Origin: Tupaia tana
Lineage: Eukaryota > Chordata > Mammalia > Scandentia > Tupaiidae
DNA: 64,000 nucleotides
Direction of reading: 5' to 3'
Assembly (NCBI GenBank): GCA_026018925.1
Contig: JAKSZU010000003.1
Location: 5,469,867-5,533,866, forward strand
In this document: positions 35,902 through 46,542 of the stretch, one piece after another
How positions within the stretch are numbered: the stretch's first letter is position 1
How the letters are laid out: every line of letters begins with the position of its first letter
Made by a program: the position numbers and the translations under genes
Notes under the pieces: model-generated
The model's input: only the letters and a program-made list of their open reading frames with translations
Told to the model about the DNA's origin: nothing
Database searches by the model: none

Positions 35902-35904
35902 AAC
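35650..35904 (+). mobile_element. long-type SINE
   Basis: Head GGGGGCCAGCAGGTGGTG, hairpin CATCTCCCCTAGGGGATGAT, 3' CATGCACCCTTTAGCC and an A-tail of over 20 bases. First insertion after the PRKAG2 end. Confidence 0.87.
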
Positions 35905-36677
35905 AGACATTGCCAGACAGATTTTGGTGCTGGGTATTGCAGTTTGAAACTCACAGGCTGTTGACCCGCTGCCTGCTGGCGTATCACACGTGAGTGTGCA
36001 CAGACCGTGTAGACAGGCGCACGGGGCCAGGACATGTGCAGGCACATGCACGCGTGTGCACACGGGGTCTCCGAAACGTTCATGGGGAAACGTGTGTTAT
36101 GAAAAAATGCATACATTTCAGAATACTTTGCAGCACCGTAAACTCAGCTTTCATTCCGTTTTCCCACAACCTTTGTGAGCCCTCTCATGGAGGCACACAG
36201 GTGTGTGGTGTACTGTTCACTCCAGAGAACGGACGGGAGTCTCGGAGACACATTTGCATTCCCTAATCCCAAGAGACTCACGGTGTTCATTGGGGCTTGG
36301 TCTCCTGGGAATGTACTTTTTTGGGGTACTTGTGCTGTGTGGACAGTCGGGTACCCCAGGGTTTGGAGCAGACCTGAATGTTCTGCACATGGGGCTTGCT
36401 GTTTGGTGATCGCTGGTGGGGGCCTGTCACCCGGCCGCTTCTGCCTGAGGGTGAGCGTTTGTCCCTGGCAAGCCACGAAGACTTGGTTATGGTGAACGTA
36501 CGGCTCGGTTCTAGAATGAGGAAGAGTGGCATTTAGAGAAGGCCGAGTCTAGTTAGAGGCTGGGTATTGGTAAGTACCTGCTGCGGCAACAATTTGAAGG
36601 GAGAAAGCCTCTTGAATCTCTTTCCTTTATGCTTCCTCTGACGGCCCCAGGCCATCCAGCCTCTCTCTGGCCAGCGG

Positions 36678-36800
36678 AGAGCAGTGGCTAAGCACCAGTA
36701 CCTGGCGTCATCTGAGGGCCAGTGACAGTGCAGCCTCTACTACCAGGCGATTGTAAGGCACTTAGTCCTTAGCTCCACCTGAGTTTCCTTCCTTGTGTGC
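36678..36800 (+). mobile_element. MIR SINE remnant
   Basis: GAGAGCAGTGGCTAAGCACC at the start and a CTTAGTCCTTAGCTCCACC-TGAGTTTCC end match the MIR core and its CTCAGTTTCC motif. An ancient mammal-wide element. Confidence 0.6.
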
Positions 36801-36828
36801 TGCGAGAGAAATCACACACACAGTGGGA

Positions 36829-37312
36829 CTTGATGAATGGATTGAAAATGTGGCACATATACACCATGGAATACTATTCAGCCATAGAAGACAACAAGGC
36901 CCTGGAATTTGATAGCAAGTGGGATGGATAAGGAAGATTTGTTGCTAAGTGAAGCAAGTCAGGCTATGAAAGCGAGACATTGTATGTCTCCACTTAACAT
37001 ATACCAACTATCCACACTATGGTAGAGACTGAGAGACTAGAGAACATAAAAGTATTAAAAATTGTAATGGACACTAGAAAGTGGAAAGAGTGTGGGAGGG
37101 GAAGAATGTAGGAAAGAAAATTTGGGGGGAAATGGAGAGGTAAGACACTTGTGGGACACAGATAAGGTTTATTATCTGTTGACAAGGATGTGTATAATAG
37201 TCTCAACTGGGCTGGACTGAGATGTAAATCATGCTGGGTAAAGTCTCTTCACAATCTAAACTATGTATAGTGATTTAATGTACAAATAATAATAAGAAAT
37301 AAAGAAAAAAAG
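36829..37312 (+). mobile_element. L1 3' end (3' UTR) with A-rich tail
   Basis: It opens with AATGTGGCACATATACACCA and TGGAATACTATTCAGCCAT, the conserved L1 block, continues through AAGTGAAGCAAGTCAGGC, and ends AATAAGAAATAAAGAAAAAA. It is severely 5' truncated and codes for nothing complete. The 3' UTR is long and fairly intact, so this is younger than the other L1 pieces. Confidence 0.85.
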
Positions 37313-37430
37313 GTTCACAGAAGGGCCAGCAGGTGGCATGGAGCTTAAGACAGCCGGATCCCACTGGATCCCACATGGCCGACTGCACAGTTCAAGTCTC
37401 AGACCCAGTGGGTTGAAAAATACACCGGGG

Positions 37431-37608
37431 GGGACCAGCAGTGAGCGTAATGGCTATGTCGCTGGACTCCCACGTAGTCGACCACGGTTCGCGTCCCGGA
37501 CCCGGTGGCTTAAAACTCATGCTGGGCGCGTGTGTGTGCATGCCCAAGATCCCTAGAGGAGAAGGGATTGTGGCGTGGCCATCCCCCCTGGGGGGTGATT
37601 TCTCCCTT

Positions 37609-37649
<41 letters not shown>

Positions 37650-37698
37650 CGAGTGCACGCACCCTATAGCAAAAACCTTTCAAAAAGAAAAAGAAAAA
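37431..37698 (+). mobile_element. long-type SINE, first of the pair inside the host SINE
   Basis: Flanked by GAAAAATACACC at 37415-37426 and again from 37699. It has a (CT)n run of about 36 bp at 37615-37650 and lacks part of the GAGGAGAATGGAG block. Confidence 0.92.
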
Positions 37699-37713
37699 GA
37701 AAAATACACCAGG

Positions 37714-37971
37714 GGGAACCAGCAGTTGGCGTAATGGCTATGTCGCTGGACTCCCACGTAGTCGACCGCGGTTCGCGTCCCAGACCCGGTGGCTTAAAAC
37801 TCACGCCGGGCGCGTATGCATGCGTGTCCAAGATCCCGAGAGGAGAATGGAGGAGAAGGGATTGCGGCGTGACCTTTCCCCCTGGGGGGTGATTTCTCGC
37901 TTTCTGTCTCTATGTCTCTCTCTGTCTGGCGAGCACACACGCCCTATAGTGAAAACCTCTCCAACAAAAAA
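37714..37971 (+). mobile_element. long-type SINE, second of the pair at the same site
   Basis: Flanked by GAAAAATACACCAGG at 37699-37713 and GAAAAATACGCCAGG at 37972-37986. Full length, with GTAGTCGACCGCGGTTCGC B-box region. Confidence 0.92.
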
Positions 37972-38546
37972 GAAAAATACGCCAGGCACATGGGGGTGTG
38001 TGCCTAGAATCCCAAGAGGAGAATGAAGGAGAAGGAATTGCAGAGTGGCCATCCCCCCCGGGGGGTGGTTTCTCCCCCCACCATCTCTCTCTCATCAAGT
38101 GTACACACCCTAAAGCAAATTTAAAAGAAAAGTTCTTAAAAAGTTTATAAAAATAAGCCATTTGCTTTCTAAGGAACTATTTCTTAAACAGACATTCAAA
38201 TTAGAATGTGTCTGATAGGAAAGATACCCGCTGAGAGTTGAAAACAGGCACCTGGGATATTTTCAAGTGGCAACAGAGATTCATTTCCTGGTGCTTAGAA
38301 ATGCATCCGGCAGAAATAGGGCACACTACTATTATTAGCACGTTGAGAAGAGAGCTAGCTGCTCGGAAGTAACCATGTTAGAGATTTTGGACATCTCAAC
38401 ACTTAATGATGATCAGGTTGATGTGTTCATGATGCTCGCACACCTGAAAGTTCTACTTAAACTATAAATTAGCTGGCCTACATGCCCTTTTTTCAAAAAG
38501 GTGTTTTTTTAAGGAAATGTAGAAATTTTTCAAAAGACAATAATGT

Positions 38547-38775
38547 GAGACCAGCAGGTGGCATGAAGCAGCTAGATCCCACGTGGTGGACTACGTGGTT
38601 TAAAAGCTTGAGAAACACCAGGCGCATGTGTGTGCATGCCCAAAATCCCGAGAGGAGGATAGAAGAGATGGGATTGCCACATGGCCAGAACCCCTAGGGG
38701 TGTCATTTCTTGCTTTCCCTCTCTGTCTCTGGCAAGCACGCACGCCGTATAGCAAGAGAGAGAGGGAGAAGAGGG
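38547..38775 (+). mobile_element. long-type SINE, shortened head
   Basis: GAGACCAGCAGGTGGCATG is followed by a deletion that removes part of the A-box to B-box interval and the B box itself. AAAATCCCGAGAGGAGG and CACGCCGTATAGC are present. Confidence 0.8.
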
Positions 38776-39004
38776 TGTACTCTCTTCTAGTACATACAAA
38801 TTATCATAGAGAAACAATTAATTCTCTCTCCCTTCACTTCCATTGCTGTGGAATTGGCATCCTCGTCTAAGGAACCTGGGGAGCACACCTTGCTCGCACA
38901 CGAAATGACAGGGAACAGCTGACTCCTGGGTGCTCCGGCAGCCGCCTTGCACCCCTGCTGAGCCACTCTTCCTGTCGAGTGTGTGCTCACGGAGTGAAAG
39001 AGTC

Positions 39005-39218
39005 AGGCTAGCCAGCGGTGTGGTGGTCGAGGCAGCGGGATCCCACATGGCCAACTGCAGAGTTTGATTCTTGGGTCCTGAAAGGAGAACTGAATTGAGA
39101 GGGGATTGTAGCGTGGCCGCCGCCGCCACCACCACCACCACCACCACCACCACCACCGGAGGTTGCTTCCCCATTCCCCCACACCCTCTGGTGACCACAC
39201 CAAAACTTTTTAAAAAGA
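39005..39218 (+). mobile_element. long-type SINE with ACC microsatellite
   Basis: Head GGCTAGCCAGCGGTGTGG, AACTGCAGAGTTTGATTC. The hairpin block is replaced by GCCGCCGCC then (ACC)n at about 39121-39158. The tail is ACTTTTTAAAAAG. Confidence 0.75.
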
Positions 39219-39539
39219 GTATGCTGATCTTGAGGACAAAGCTCCTCTTCCAGCCACCATCTCACATTCCCCCAGCCCCTTGCCTTTTGACCCCAAAGGA
39301 GAGGCCATATCACAGCCTTCCAAACTCTCACTGACCATCAGCCCCTCAATAGAGTCCAGTCCAGATTCCTCTTTTCATGCCAGACACCACCGACAAACAC
39401 CCTTGTGCCTTTCTTCACTTAAAAAGATCCTTCCCTGGATACCTTGTTTGACCTCAGTTCTCAGTTTTTCATTTGCTGAATTTCCTACTATCTATTACTA
39501 ATTCATTTCCAAAAACTCCCAGGAGAAAACATAGGGAAA

Positions 39540-39799
39540 AACTCACTGATTTTGGTCTTGGCAATTCGTCTTAGATGTGACTGTCAAAGCATAAGAAATA
39601 AAAGCAGAAATAGGCACAGGAAATTACATCAAATGAAAAAGCTTCTGCACAGCAGAAGACACAATCAACAGAGTGAAAAGGCAACCTATGGATTAGGAGA
39701 AAATATCTGCAATTGTTACATCTGATAAACAGCTAGAATCCAAAATATATAAGGAATTCCTACAATTTGATGAACAATAAATAATGTGTGTGTGTGTGT

Positions 39800-39830
<31 letters not shown>

Positions 39831-40350
39831 GGAGAGGTTTTTGCTATAGGGCGCGTGCGCTCGCCAGACAGACAGAGAGAGACATAGAGACAAAAAGCAA
39901 AAAAATCACCCCCCAGGGGGGATGGCCACGCCACAATCCCTTCTCCATTCTCCTCTCGGGATCTTGGGCACGCACGTACATGCGCCCGGCGTGAGTTTTA
40001 AGCCACCGGGTCTGGGACGCGAACCATGGTCGACTATGTGGGAGTCCAGCGACATAGCCATTACGCTAACTGCTGGTCCCAATGATGTTATTTTTTTAAA
40101 AACAAGCTAAGGACCTCACTAGACATAGATGACATACAAAAGGCTAACAGGTATATGAAGAGACGCTCAGCATCATTAACTGACAGGGAAATACAAATCA
40201 AAACCATGAGGATGTATTACCTCGCACCTGTTACGGTAGCTGTTATTACAAAGACAAGCATTGGCAAGGGCGTAAAGAAAAGGGAACCCTGTACACTCTT
40301 GGTGGGAATTGCAAACTGGTGTAGCTGCTATGGAACTTAAAAAAAAATAA
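39540..40350 (+). mobile_element. L1 ORF2 3'-region fragment, split by a SINE
   Basis: GAAAAAGCTTCTGCACAGCA, AAGGAATTCCTACAATTTGA and AATACAAATCAAAACCATGA are conserved ORF2 3'-end blocks; GAACCCTGTACACTCTTGGT follows. The reading frame has stops and shifts. The long-type SINE at 39801-40080 interrupts it. Confidence 0.85.
39801..40080 (-). mobile_element. long-type SINE inside L1
   Basis: It follows a (GT)8 run at 39785-39800. It has a T-run of 31 bases, intact CCCCCCAGGGGGGATGGCC and ends GCTAACTGCTGGTCCC. Confidence 0.92.
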
Positions 40351-40353
40351 AAA

Positions 40354-40571
40354 AACAGCAGATGGCATAGCAGTTACATCACTGGACTCCCACGTGGTCA
40401 ACATGGTTCAAGTCTTGGACCCAGTGACTTCAAAACCACACCAGGCGCATGTGCGTACATGCCCAAGATCCCGGGAGAAAACGGAGAAGGGATTGAAGCG
40501 TAGCCATCCCCCACCAACACCAGACAACGATTTTTCACTTTCTCTCTCACCGTGTCTCTCTCTCACTGTGC

Positions 40572-40610
<39 letters not shown>

Positions 40611-40665
40611 GTGAATGCACATGCCCTAAGGCAAAACCTCTTTAAAAAAAAAAAACAATAAATAT
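40354..40665 (+). mobile_element. long-type SINE with expanded CT tract
   Basis: AACAGCAGATGGCATAGCAG head in the A-rich end of the L1, B box ATGGTTCAAGTCTTGG, (CT)n at 40569-40609, GTGAATGCACATGCCCTAAG end. The hairpin is replaced by CCCCCACCAACACCAGAC. Confidence 0.82.
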
Positions 40666-40784
40666 ATCTTTTTTAAAAAAACACTTGTTCTATAAAATTT
40701 AAATGTCTCCAGTTTAATAAAATGTTATGCTTATGCCAATAAATGATTGACGTGTGGCTTTTTAAAAAGCCACCAAAGTGCCAG

Positions 40785-40985
40785 TGGTAGAAAGCACAAG
40801 AGCACAGTGGCAGAGCCAGCCGCCTGCATTCCAGGCTCTGCTGCGTGGACCGTGAGTGGCCTGGGACAGGTTAACTCTCCTGACCTCAGTTTCTGCTCAT
40901 GAGGTGGAAATGCTAAGCCACACTGTCCTCGTACATTTGGTATGAGGGTTAGTGAGGCAATGTGTAGAGAGCACTTGAAAGCAAG
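40785..40985 (+). mobile_element. MIR SINE remnant
   Basis: CCAGGCTCTGCTGCGTGGAC, GGCCTGGGACAGGTTAACTC, TCCTGACCTCAGTTTC and GGTTAGTGAGGCAATGTG follow the MIR core in order. Ancient and well preserved. Confidence 0.78.
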
Positions 40986-41059
40986 CATGAGATCCATCAA
41001 TTGCTATTATTACTGGACTAGATTACGACATGGTCGGCAAGGGCTTGAAGCTTATTTTC

Positions 41060-41187
41060 TTTTTTTAAACATTTACTTGTTGATTTCTCTATTTGTTGTG
41101 ATTTTCAAGCCTCTGGGTTTGGAACTCGAACAGCAGTCATCCATATGGGAATCCAGCACCTTCACCACCACGCCATCTGCTGGCCCT
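41060..41187 (-). mobile_element. short-type SINE variant, 13-bp TSD
   Basis: GAAGCTTATTTTC is repeated at 41047-41059 and from 41189. The CT-rich stretch is missing, giving only about 128 bp. Head end CACGCCATCTGCTGGCCC. Confidence 0.85.
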
Positions 41188-41302
41188 CGAAGCTTATTTT
41201 CAAAATTCCCCTGTGTGAACATCTTTACTGTTTGGTGTATGGCATAAAAAAGACAAATTCTCTTGAGCTATAGACAATTCACTAATTGTATGCTTGCATT
41301 AA

Positions 41303-41437
41303 TTTTTTTAAACTTGCTATAGGGAATGTGTGCTCACTGGAGAGAGACACAGAAAGAGAGAAAGTGAGAAATCACCCCCCCAAGGGGGATGGCCATGCCA
41401 CGATCCCTTCTCTTCCATTGTCCTCTGGGGATTTGGG

Positions 41438-41477
<40 letters not shown>

Positions 41478-41568
41478 AGTGAGATGTTCAAGCCACTGGG
41501 GTCCAGGACTCAAACTGCACAGTTGGCCATGTAGGATCCAGCCATCTTAACCTCCACAACACCTGCTT
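41303..41568 (-). mobile_element. long-type SINE with CA microsatellite
   Basis: GCTATAGGGAATGTGTGCTC, CCCCCCCAAGGGGGATGGCC, then (CA)n at about 41439-41474 grown from the family's CACGCACAC block. Confidence 0.85.
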
Positions 41569-41577
41569 AAAAATTGT

Positions 41578-41838
41578 GGGGACCAGCAGTTGGCGTAATG
41601 GCTACGTGGCTGGACTCTCATTTAGTCGACCACAATTCGAGTCCTGGACCCAGTGGCTTTAACTCATGCCGGGCACACGTGCGTGCATGCCCAAGATTCT
41701 GAGAGGAGAATGGAGGAGAAGGGATTGTGGCGTGGCCATCCCCCCTGTGGGGGTGATCTCTCGCTTTCTGTCTGTCTGTCTCTGTCTTTCTGGCGAGTGC
41801 ACGTGCCCTATACAAAAAAAAAAAAAACTCTCCAAAAA
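41578..41838 (+). mobile_element. long-type SINE with TSD
   Basis: TAAAAATTGT precedes the head and AAAAATTGT follows the tail. All blocks present. Confidence 0.9.
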
Positions 41839-41873
41839 ATAAAAAATTGTAAAGCTTGTGAAAATTAACAGGC

Positions 41874-42136
41874 GGGACCAGCAGTTAGCGTAATGGCTAT
41901 GTCGCTGGACTCCCACGTAGTCGACCGCAGTTTGAGTCCCGGACCCGGCGGCTTAAACTCACGCCGCGCGCGTGCGTGCGTGCCCAAGATCCTGAGAGGA
42001 GAATGGAGGAGAAGGGATTGCGGCGTGGCCATCCCCCCTGGGGGGTGATTTCCTGCTTTCTATCTCTCTGTCTCTCTCTGTCTGTCTGGCGAGCGCACGT
42101 GCCCTATAGCAAAAACCTCTCCAAAAAAAGAAAAAA
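41874..42136 (+). mobile_element. long-type SINE, young, 13-bp TSD
   Basis: AAAATTAACAGGC is repeated at 41861-41873 and 42137-42149. Very close to the apparent consensus; only 23 bases separate it from the previous copy's target repeat. Confidence 0.95.
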
Positions 42137-43231
42137 AAAAATTAACAGGCAACATTTCCTATGCACAATAAATTAAAGCTTGCTTTTTTTCCCCTTACAG
42201 TTCATCCAAATACATCATCATTTAAAAAAAAGTCGTTTTGTAAGTTCCCTGCTGCCCGACCTCGGTCATGCTGAGTGCTGACATCTTGACTAACAACGAG
42301 CCTTAGGGAAGAGCCGGGCTGGGGTGGTTCGGAGGACCTGAGGCAGGCTGCTCTCGCCTCCAGCCAGGGCTGCTCTCAGGCCTTCACTGGGCCCTGTCCA
42401 GCTGGCTGGCCCTCCGCCCCTAACTACTATAGTTAGTTCTCTTCTTCTGGCCACCTTCTCTAAGGCCAGGAAGTAAGACGCCTCCCAGCTTCAGAGGTGC
42501 CAGGATAGAAGCCCTTTCTAGTCCAGAAAGCATTCGCTGGTCCTTTCATGTCTGTGTTTGGTTTAGTTTGCTTTAATTTCAAAAGATTTATGTAGCTAAT
42601 CTTGCCTCCATCAAAATCAAAGGAAAGTTGTTTACTTGAAAATGAAACCTTTAACAAAAACCACATTAAAGGGCACATAACAAGCGGGAAACTGCAGTGT
42701 GAAAGAATTCAGGGGACGTATCATACACTGATGCGAAGCCGAGGGTGAGCGGACACTGCACATTCAGTCCCACATCGCCCGTGTGTCCGCCGAGGACAGA
42801 ACCCAAAACCAGAAGGGAGGAGAGAAGGTGAGGAAGAGGACGGGCCGGCATGCGGGACTCTGCCCGGGATGAGCGCACGGCAGCCCTGGAGGCACAGCGA
42901 GGGGAGGGATCTCGTCCAACGTTGAGAGGGTTTTAAGAGGCAGAGCGGGAGTTCAAATCCGGGGCTCTCGTTCTAAACTGAAGCCACTGCTTCAGTGGGA
43001 GGCCATTTCTGGAAGGAAGCGGGCAGAGCAGCCAACCTTGCTTTCCCCTGGCGACTTCAGGAACAAACCCCGTTCTGAAGTCCGAGCCTGAGCCAGCGGT
43101 GTCTTGGCCTTGTGGCAAATGCTGCCTGCCCCTTCCCAACCAGGCAAAGGCCGTGAGTTTGGCAGTTAGCCATCCAACATACAAGTCCAGTCCCTGATGC
43201 CTAATGAAACCTTTTATGAACAGCTAGTGCC

Positions 43232-43490
43232 GGGGCCAGCAGGTGCTGTGGTGAAGGCACTGGACTCCCTCATGACTGACCACAGTTCAAGTCCTGGACC
43301 CAGCGGCTTGAAAATCATGCCAGGCACATATGCATGAATGCCCAAAATCCTAGGAGGAGCATGGAGGAGAAGGGACTGTGGCGTGGCCATCTCCCTAGGG
43401 GATAATCTCTCAGTTTTCCTTTCACTGTCTCTCCCCCTCTCTCTCTCTGGTGAATGCAAGTGCCCTATGAGGACAAAAAAAGAAAAAGGA
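43232..43490 (+). mobile_element. long-type SINE
   Basis: Head GGGGCCAGCAGGTGCTGTGG, B box ACAGTTCAAGTCCTGG, hairpin CATCTCCCTAGGGGATAAT, end AAGTGCCCTATGAGG. Confidence 0.87.
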
Positions 43491-43517
43491 AAGTAAAAGA
43501 AAACAAATCTTGGGTTC

Positions 43518-43742
43518 TCAGCCAGCTAGGTGGCTTAGTGGTTAAGGCAGCTTGAGCCTGCACGGCCAACTGTATGGCTCAAGTCCCTACCCAGTGGCTT
43601 GAAAAGCATGCCAAGCACCTGTGTATGCAGCCCAAACTCCCAAGAGCAGAATGCAGGAGAAGGGACTGCAGCGTGCCCATACCTTCTGGGGAGTGGTTTC
43701 TCACTCTCTGGCGAGCACACACCTTAAACAAAGGAAAAAACA
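43518..43742 (+). mobile_element. long-type SINE, older
   Basis: TCAGCCAGCTAGGTGGCTTAG head, CCTGCACGGCCAACTGTATGG region, GGCGAGCACACACCTTAAAC end. Confidence 0.78.
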
Positions 43743-43875
43743 GAACACGAGGGTTCAGAGAAGTGCCCACCTTCCCAGCCTGTTCTCCACATTGGCACCC
43801 AGGCATGAGTACCCGCCTACTTGTCGGTCCTCCCAGTATCAGGAGGGCAGAGAGGCTCTTGCGAGAGAGTTGTGG

Positions 43876-43902
43876 GGCCATTACGCCAACTGCTGGTCCC
43901 CA
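43876..43902 (-). mobile_element. isolated 27-bp SINE head
   Basis: CCATTACGCCAACTGCTGG and TCCCC are exactly the inverted head of a young long-type SINE, with no body next to it. It directly abuts a short-type SINE tail. Recombination between copies is the likeliest source. Confidence 0.55.
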
Positions 43903-44077
43903 AAGAATTGTTTTATTTAACTTTATTTATTTATTTATTTTTAATTTGACTAGAGATGGACAGAGTGAGAGAGAGAGAGAGAGAAAGTGAGAAAGCAAGC
44001 TGCCAAGTCCAGGACGCAAACATTGGTTGGCCATGTGGGAGTCCAGAGCCCTTAACCACTACTCCACCTGCCGGCCG
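43903..44077 (-). mobile_element. short-type SINE
   Basis: AAAGAATTGTTTTATTTAAC tail, a GAGAGAGAGAGAGAGA stretch, GTGAGAAAGCAAGCTGCC and head end CCACCTGCCGGCC. Confidence 0.88.
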
Positions 44078-44123
44078 AGAAGTTTTTAAACTACAAATGT
44101 AATGTCTTCTTAATAGGTAAGGG

Positions 44124-44318
44124 TGGAGTCAGCAGGTGGTGTGGTGGTTAAGGCACTGGACTACCACATAGCTCAACTATGGTTCAAATCCTGGACCTGA
44201 TGGCTTGCTTTCTCATTTTTTTTTTTTCTCTCTCTCAGTATCTCTCTGTGGAACATGCAAACCCCATAGCAAATTAAAATAATAGTAATAATAAATAAAA
44301 AGTAGATCAATAATTATT
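44124..44318 (+). mobile_element. short-type SINE with TSD
   Basis: TTAATAGGTAAGG flanks it on both sides (about 44110-44122 and from 44321). The tail has AATAATAGTAATAATAAATAA. It also carries ATGCAAACCCCATAGC, a trace of the long-type 3' block. Confidence 0.85.
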
Positions 44319-44351
44319 TTTTAATAGGTAAGGCTATTCTGGTTATCTATT

Positions 44352-44873
44352 TCTTCTTTTTTTTTTGGGTGGGGGGGATGTTTGCTATAGGATGTGTGTA
44401 TTTACTGGAGAGACAGAAAGTGAGAAATCACTCCTCAAGGCCTCACTGCAATCCTTTCTCCTCTATTCTCATCTCAGGATTTTGGAAACCCACACATACA
44501 CACCCGGCCTGAGGTTTTTTTTTTTTTTTTTTTTGGAGAGGTTTTTATTATAGGGTGCATGCGCTCGCCAGAAAGACAGAGAGACAGAAAGTGAGAAATC
44601 ACCCCCCAGGGGGGATGGCCACACCACAATCCCTTCTCCTCCATTCTCCTCTTGAGATCTTGGGCACGCATGCACACACACCTGGTGTGAGTTTAAGCCA
44701 CTGGGTCCAGGACTCAAACTGTGATCGACTACATGGGAGTCCAGCGACATAGCCATCATGCTAACTGCTGGTCCCCACCTGGCCTGAGTTTTAAGCCACC
44801 AGGTTTGGGACTAGACCCATGGTCAGTCATGTGGGAGGCCAGTGCCTTAACTGCTGTGCCACCTGCTGGCCCC
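44352..44873 (-). mobile_element. long-type SINE split by a younger copy
   Basis: The 3' part (GTTTGCTATAGGATGTGTG to CACACCCGGCCTGAG) is at 44352-44513. The head part (GAGTTTTAAGCCACCAGG to GTGCCACCTGCTGGCCCC) is at 44777-44873. Confidence 0.88.
44514..44776 (-). mobile_element. long-type SINE inserted in another, 12-bp TSD
   Basis: ACCCGGCCTGAG (44502-44513) and ACCTGGCCTGAG (44777-44788) flank it. Full length and in the same orientation as its host. Confidence 0.92.
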
Positions 44874-44886
44874 TCTATTTATTCTT

Positions 44887-45160
44887 TTTTTTTTTTTTTT
44901 TTTTTTTGGAGAGGTTTTTGCTATAGGGCATGTGCGCTTGCCAGACAGAGAGAGAGACAGACAGAGACAGAAAGCGAGAAATCGCCCTCCAGGGGGATGG
45001 CCACGCCGCAATCCCTTCTCCTCCATTCTCCTCTCGTGATCTTGGGCACACACGCACACACGCCTGGCGTGATTTTAAGCCACCGGGTCCTGGACTCTAA
45101 CTGTGGTCGACTACATGGGAATCCAGTGATATAGCCATTACGCTAACTGCTGGTCCCACC
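44887..45160 (-). mobile_element. long-type SINE with perfect 14-bp TSD
   Basis: CTCTATTTATTCTT is repeated at 44873-44886 and 45161-45174. Full length; hairpin GCCCTCCAGGGGGATGGCC shortened by two bases. Confidence 0.95.
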
Positions 45161-45179
45161 CTCTATTTATTCTTGAATG

Positions 45180-45705
45180 AGCTTTGATAGTTTGTGGTTT
45201 TCAAGGAATTTATTTAATCCAAGTTGTCAAATTTACTTACATAAAGTTCAAAATATTTCCTTATTACCCTTTTAATATCTATAGCATCTATGGTGATGTC
45301 ATCTATCTCATTCCCAATCTCAGTTACTGGTGTCTTCTTTGCCTTGTTCTTCTTTTTGGAAGGATTTTGCTATAGAGCGCATGTACTCACCAGAAAGACA
45401 AAGAGAGACAGAGAGACAGAAAGCGAGAAATCACCCCCCAGGGGGGATGGCCACGCCGCAATCCCTTCTCCTCCATTCTCCTCTCGGGATCTTGGGCACG
45501 CACGCACAGGCGCCCGGCGTGAATTTAAGCCTCCGGGTCCAGGACTTGAACTGCAGTCCACTACGAGGGAGTCCAGCAATATAGCCATTATGCCAACTGC
45601 TGGTCCCTTCTTTGCCTTGCTCTTGATTAGACTGGCTAGACTTTTATCAACTGTATTGATTTTGTCCAATATTCAGCTTTTGGTTTCTTTGAGTTTACTT
45701 TCTCT

Positions 45706-45743
<38 letters not shown>

Positions 45744-45831
45744 CACTCGATTCTCCCCTATTCTTTTACTTCCTTTTTTATTTTGGGTTTAATTTCTTCT
45801 TCTTTTTTCCTTTTCTCTCTCTCTTTTTCTT
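45180..45831 (-). mobile_element. L1 ORF2 fragment, antisense, split by a SINE
   Basis: CAAATTTACTTACATAAAGT, CCTTTTAATATCTATAGCAT, GATTAGACTGGCTAGACTT and ATTCAGCTTTTGGTTTCTTT are the well-known inverted ORF2 blocks. A T-run of about 30 bases at 45710-45739 and low-complexity T/C sequence follow. No frame survives. Confidence 0.78.
45352..45606 (-). mobile_element. long-type SINE inside L1, 18-bp TSD
   Basis: CTTCTTTGCCTTGTTCTT (45334-45351) and CTTCTTTGCCTTGCTCTT (45607-45624) differ by one base. Full length. Confidence 0.95.
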
Positions 45832-46012
45832 TTTTTTAAATTGCCAAAGGGCACATGCACTCGCCAGAGAGAGAAATACCCCCACAGTGGGCGATGTCGC
45901 ACCGAAATCCTTTTTCCTTCACCTCTCCTTCCTGTCAGGCTTCGGGGACGCATGCACACATGTCCAGTGTGATTTTCAAGCCACAGGGGCCAGGATTTGA
46001 ACCACAGTCAGA
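45832..46012 (-). mobile_element. long-type SINE, head truncated
   Basis: TTTTTTTTAAATTGCCAAAG, GGCACATGCACTCGCCAGAG, and the B-box region GGATTTGAACCACAGTCAG, after which the family sequence stops. Old and diverged. Confidence 0.75.
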
Positions 46013-46333
46013 AATGTTGGAATATCAAAGTGAGAAGGAAGTACCGAAAAGGGAGAGAGACAGCAGAGAGCCCACCCCTGCTGGGCCAGCGTTTCCGGGT
46101 AAGGGGTGACCCTGTGTGCCCAAACGAGGCTGGCAAACGGTCACTGGACTCAACAACGTGGAGGTCGCCAATGATCTTGACGGAGCCATTTTCTGGTGTG
46201 GTAGGGCCACACACCCGGCCTGAGTGGGGCTGCTAGGGCAGGATAGGAATTGCAGGCTGGACATGGAGGCATTCCTCTGTAGGAGTTCTGTTGTAAAGAA
46301 GAGAACAATGAAAAGTAGCTGGAGTCAGTGCAG

Positions 46334-46541
46334 TTTTTTGGTTTTTTTGGTTTTGGTTTTGCTATAGGACATGTGCAAGTCCCGGAGAGAGAGGGGAAGT
46401 AAGAAATCATCATGCCCGAGGGGGTTGGCCACACCACAATCCTTTCTCCTCCATTCTCCCTTCAGGACTCGGGGGCATCTATGAAAACGTGCCTGGCATC
46501 ATTTTCAAGTCGCTGGGTCCAGGACTCAAACCACACGGTCA
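46334..46541 (-). mobile_element. long-type SINE, head truncated at a duplication border
   Basis: TTTTGCTATAGGACATGTGC to GGACTCAAACCACACGGTCAG. The last 40 or so bases of the head are missing and the 46543 duplicated block starts at the break. Confidence 0.82.
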
Positions 46542-46542
46542 G

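Larger units (their letters stand above)
37324..38125 (+). mobile_element. long-type SINE carrying two further SINEs in one target site
   Basis: Host 5' part 37324-37429 (GGGGCCAGCAGGTGGCATGG to AAAAATACACCGGG) and host 3' part 37972-38125 (GAAAAATACGCCAGGCACAT to CACCCTAAAGC). Between them lie two complete copies, with the host sequence GAAAAATAC[A/G]CC repeated three times. Confidence 0.92.

Noticed and set aside
45290..46000. 236-codon + frame
   Set aside because: It joins L1 antisense sequence, a SINE and a long T-run (poly-Phe); not a gene.
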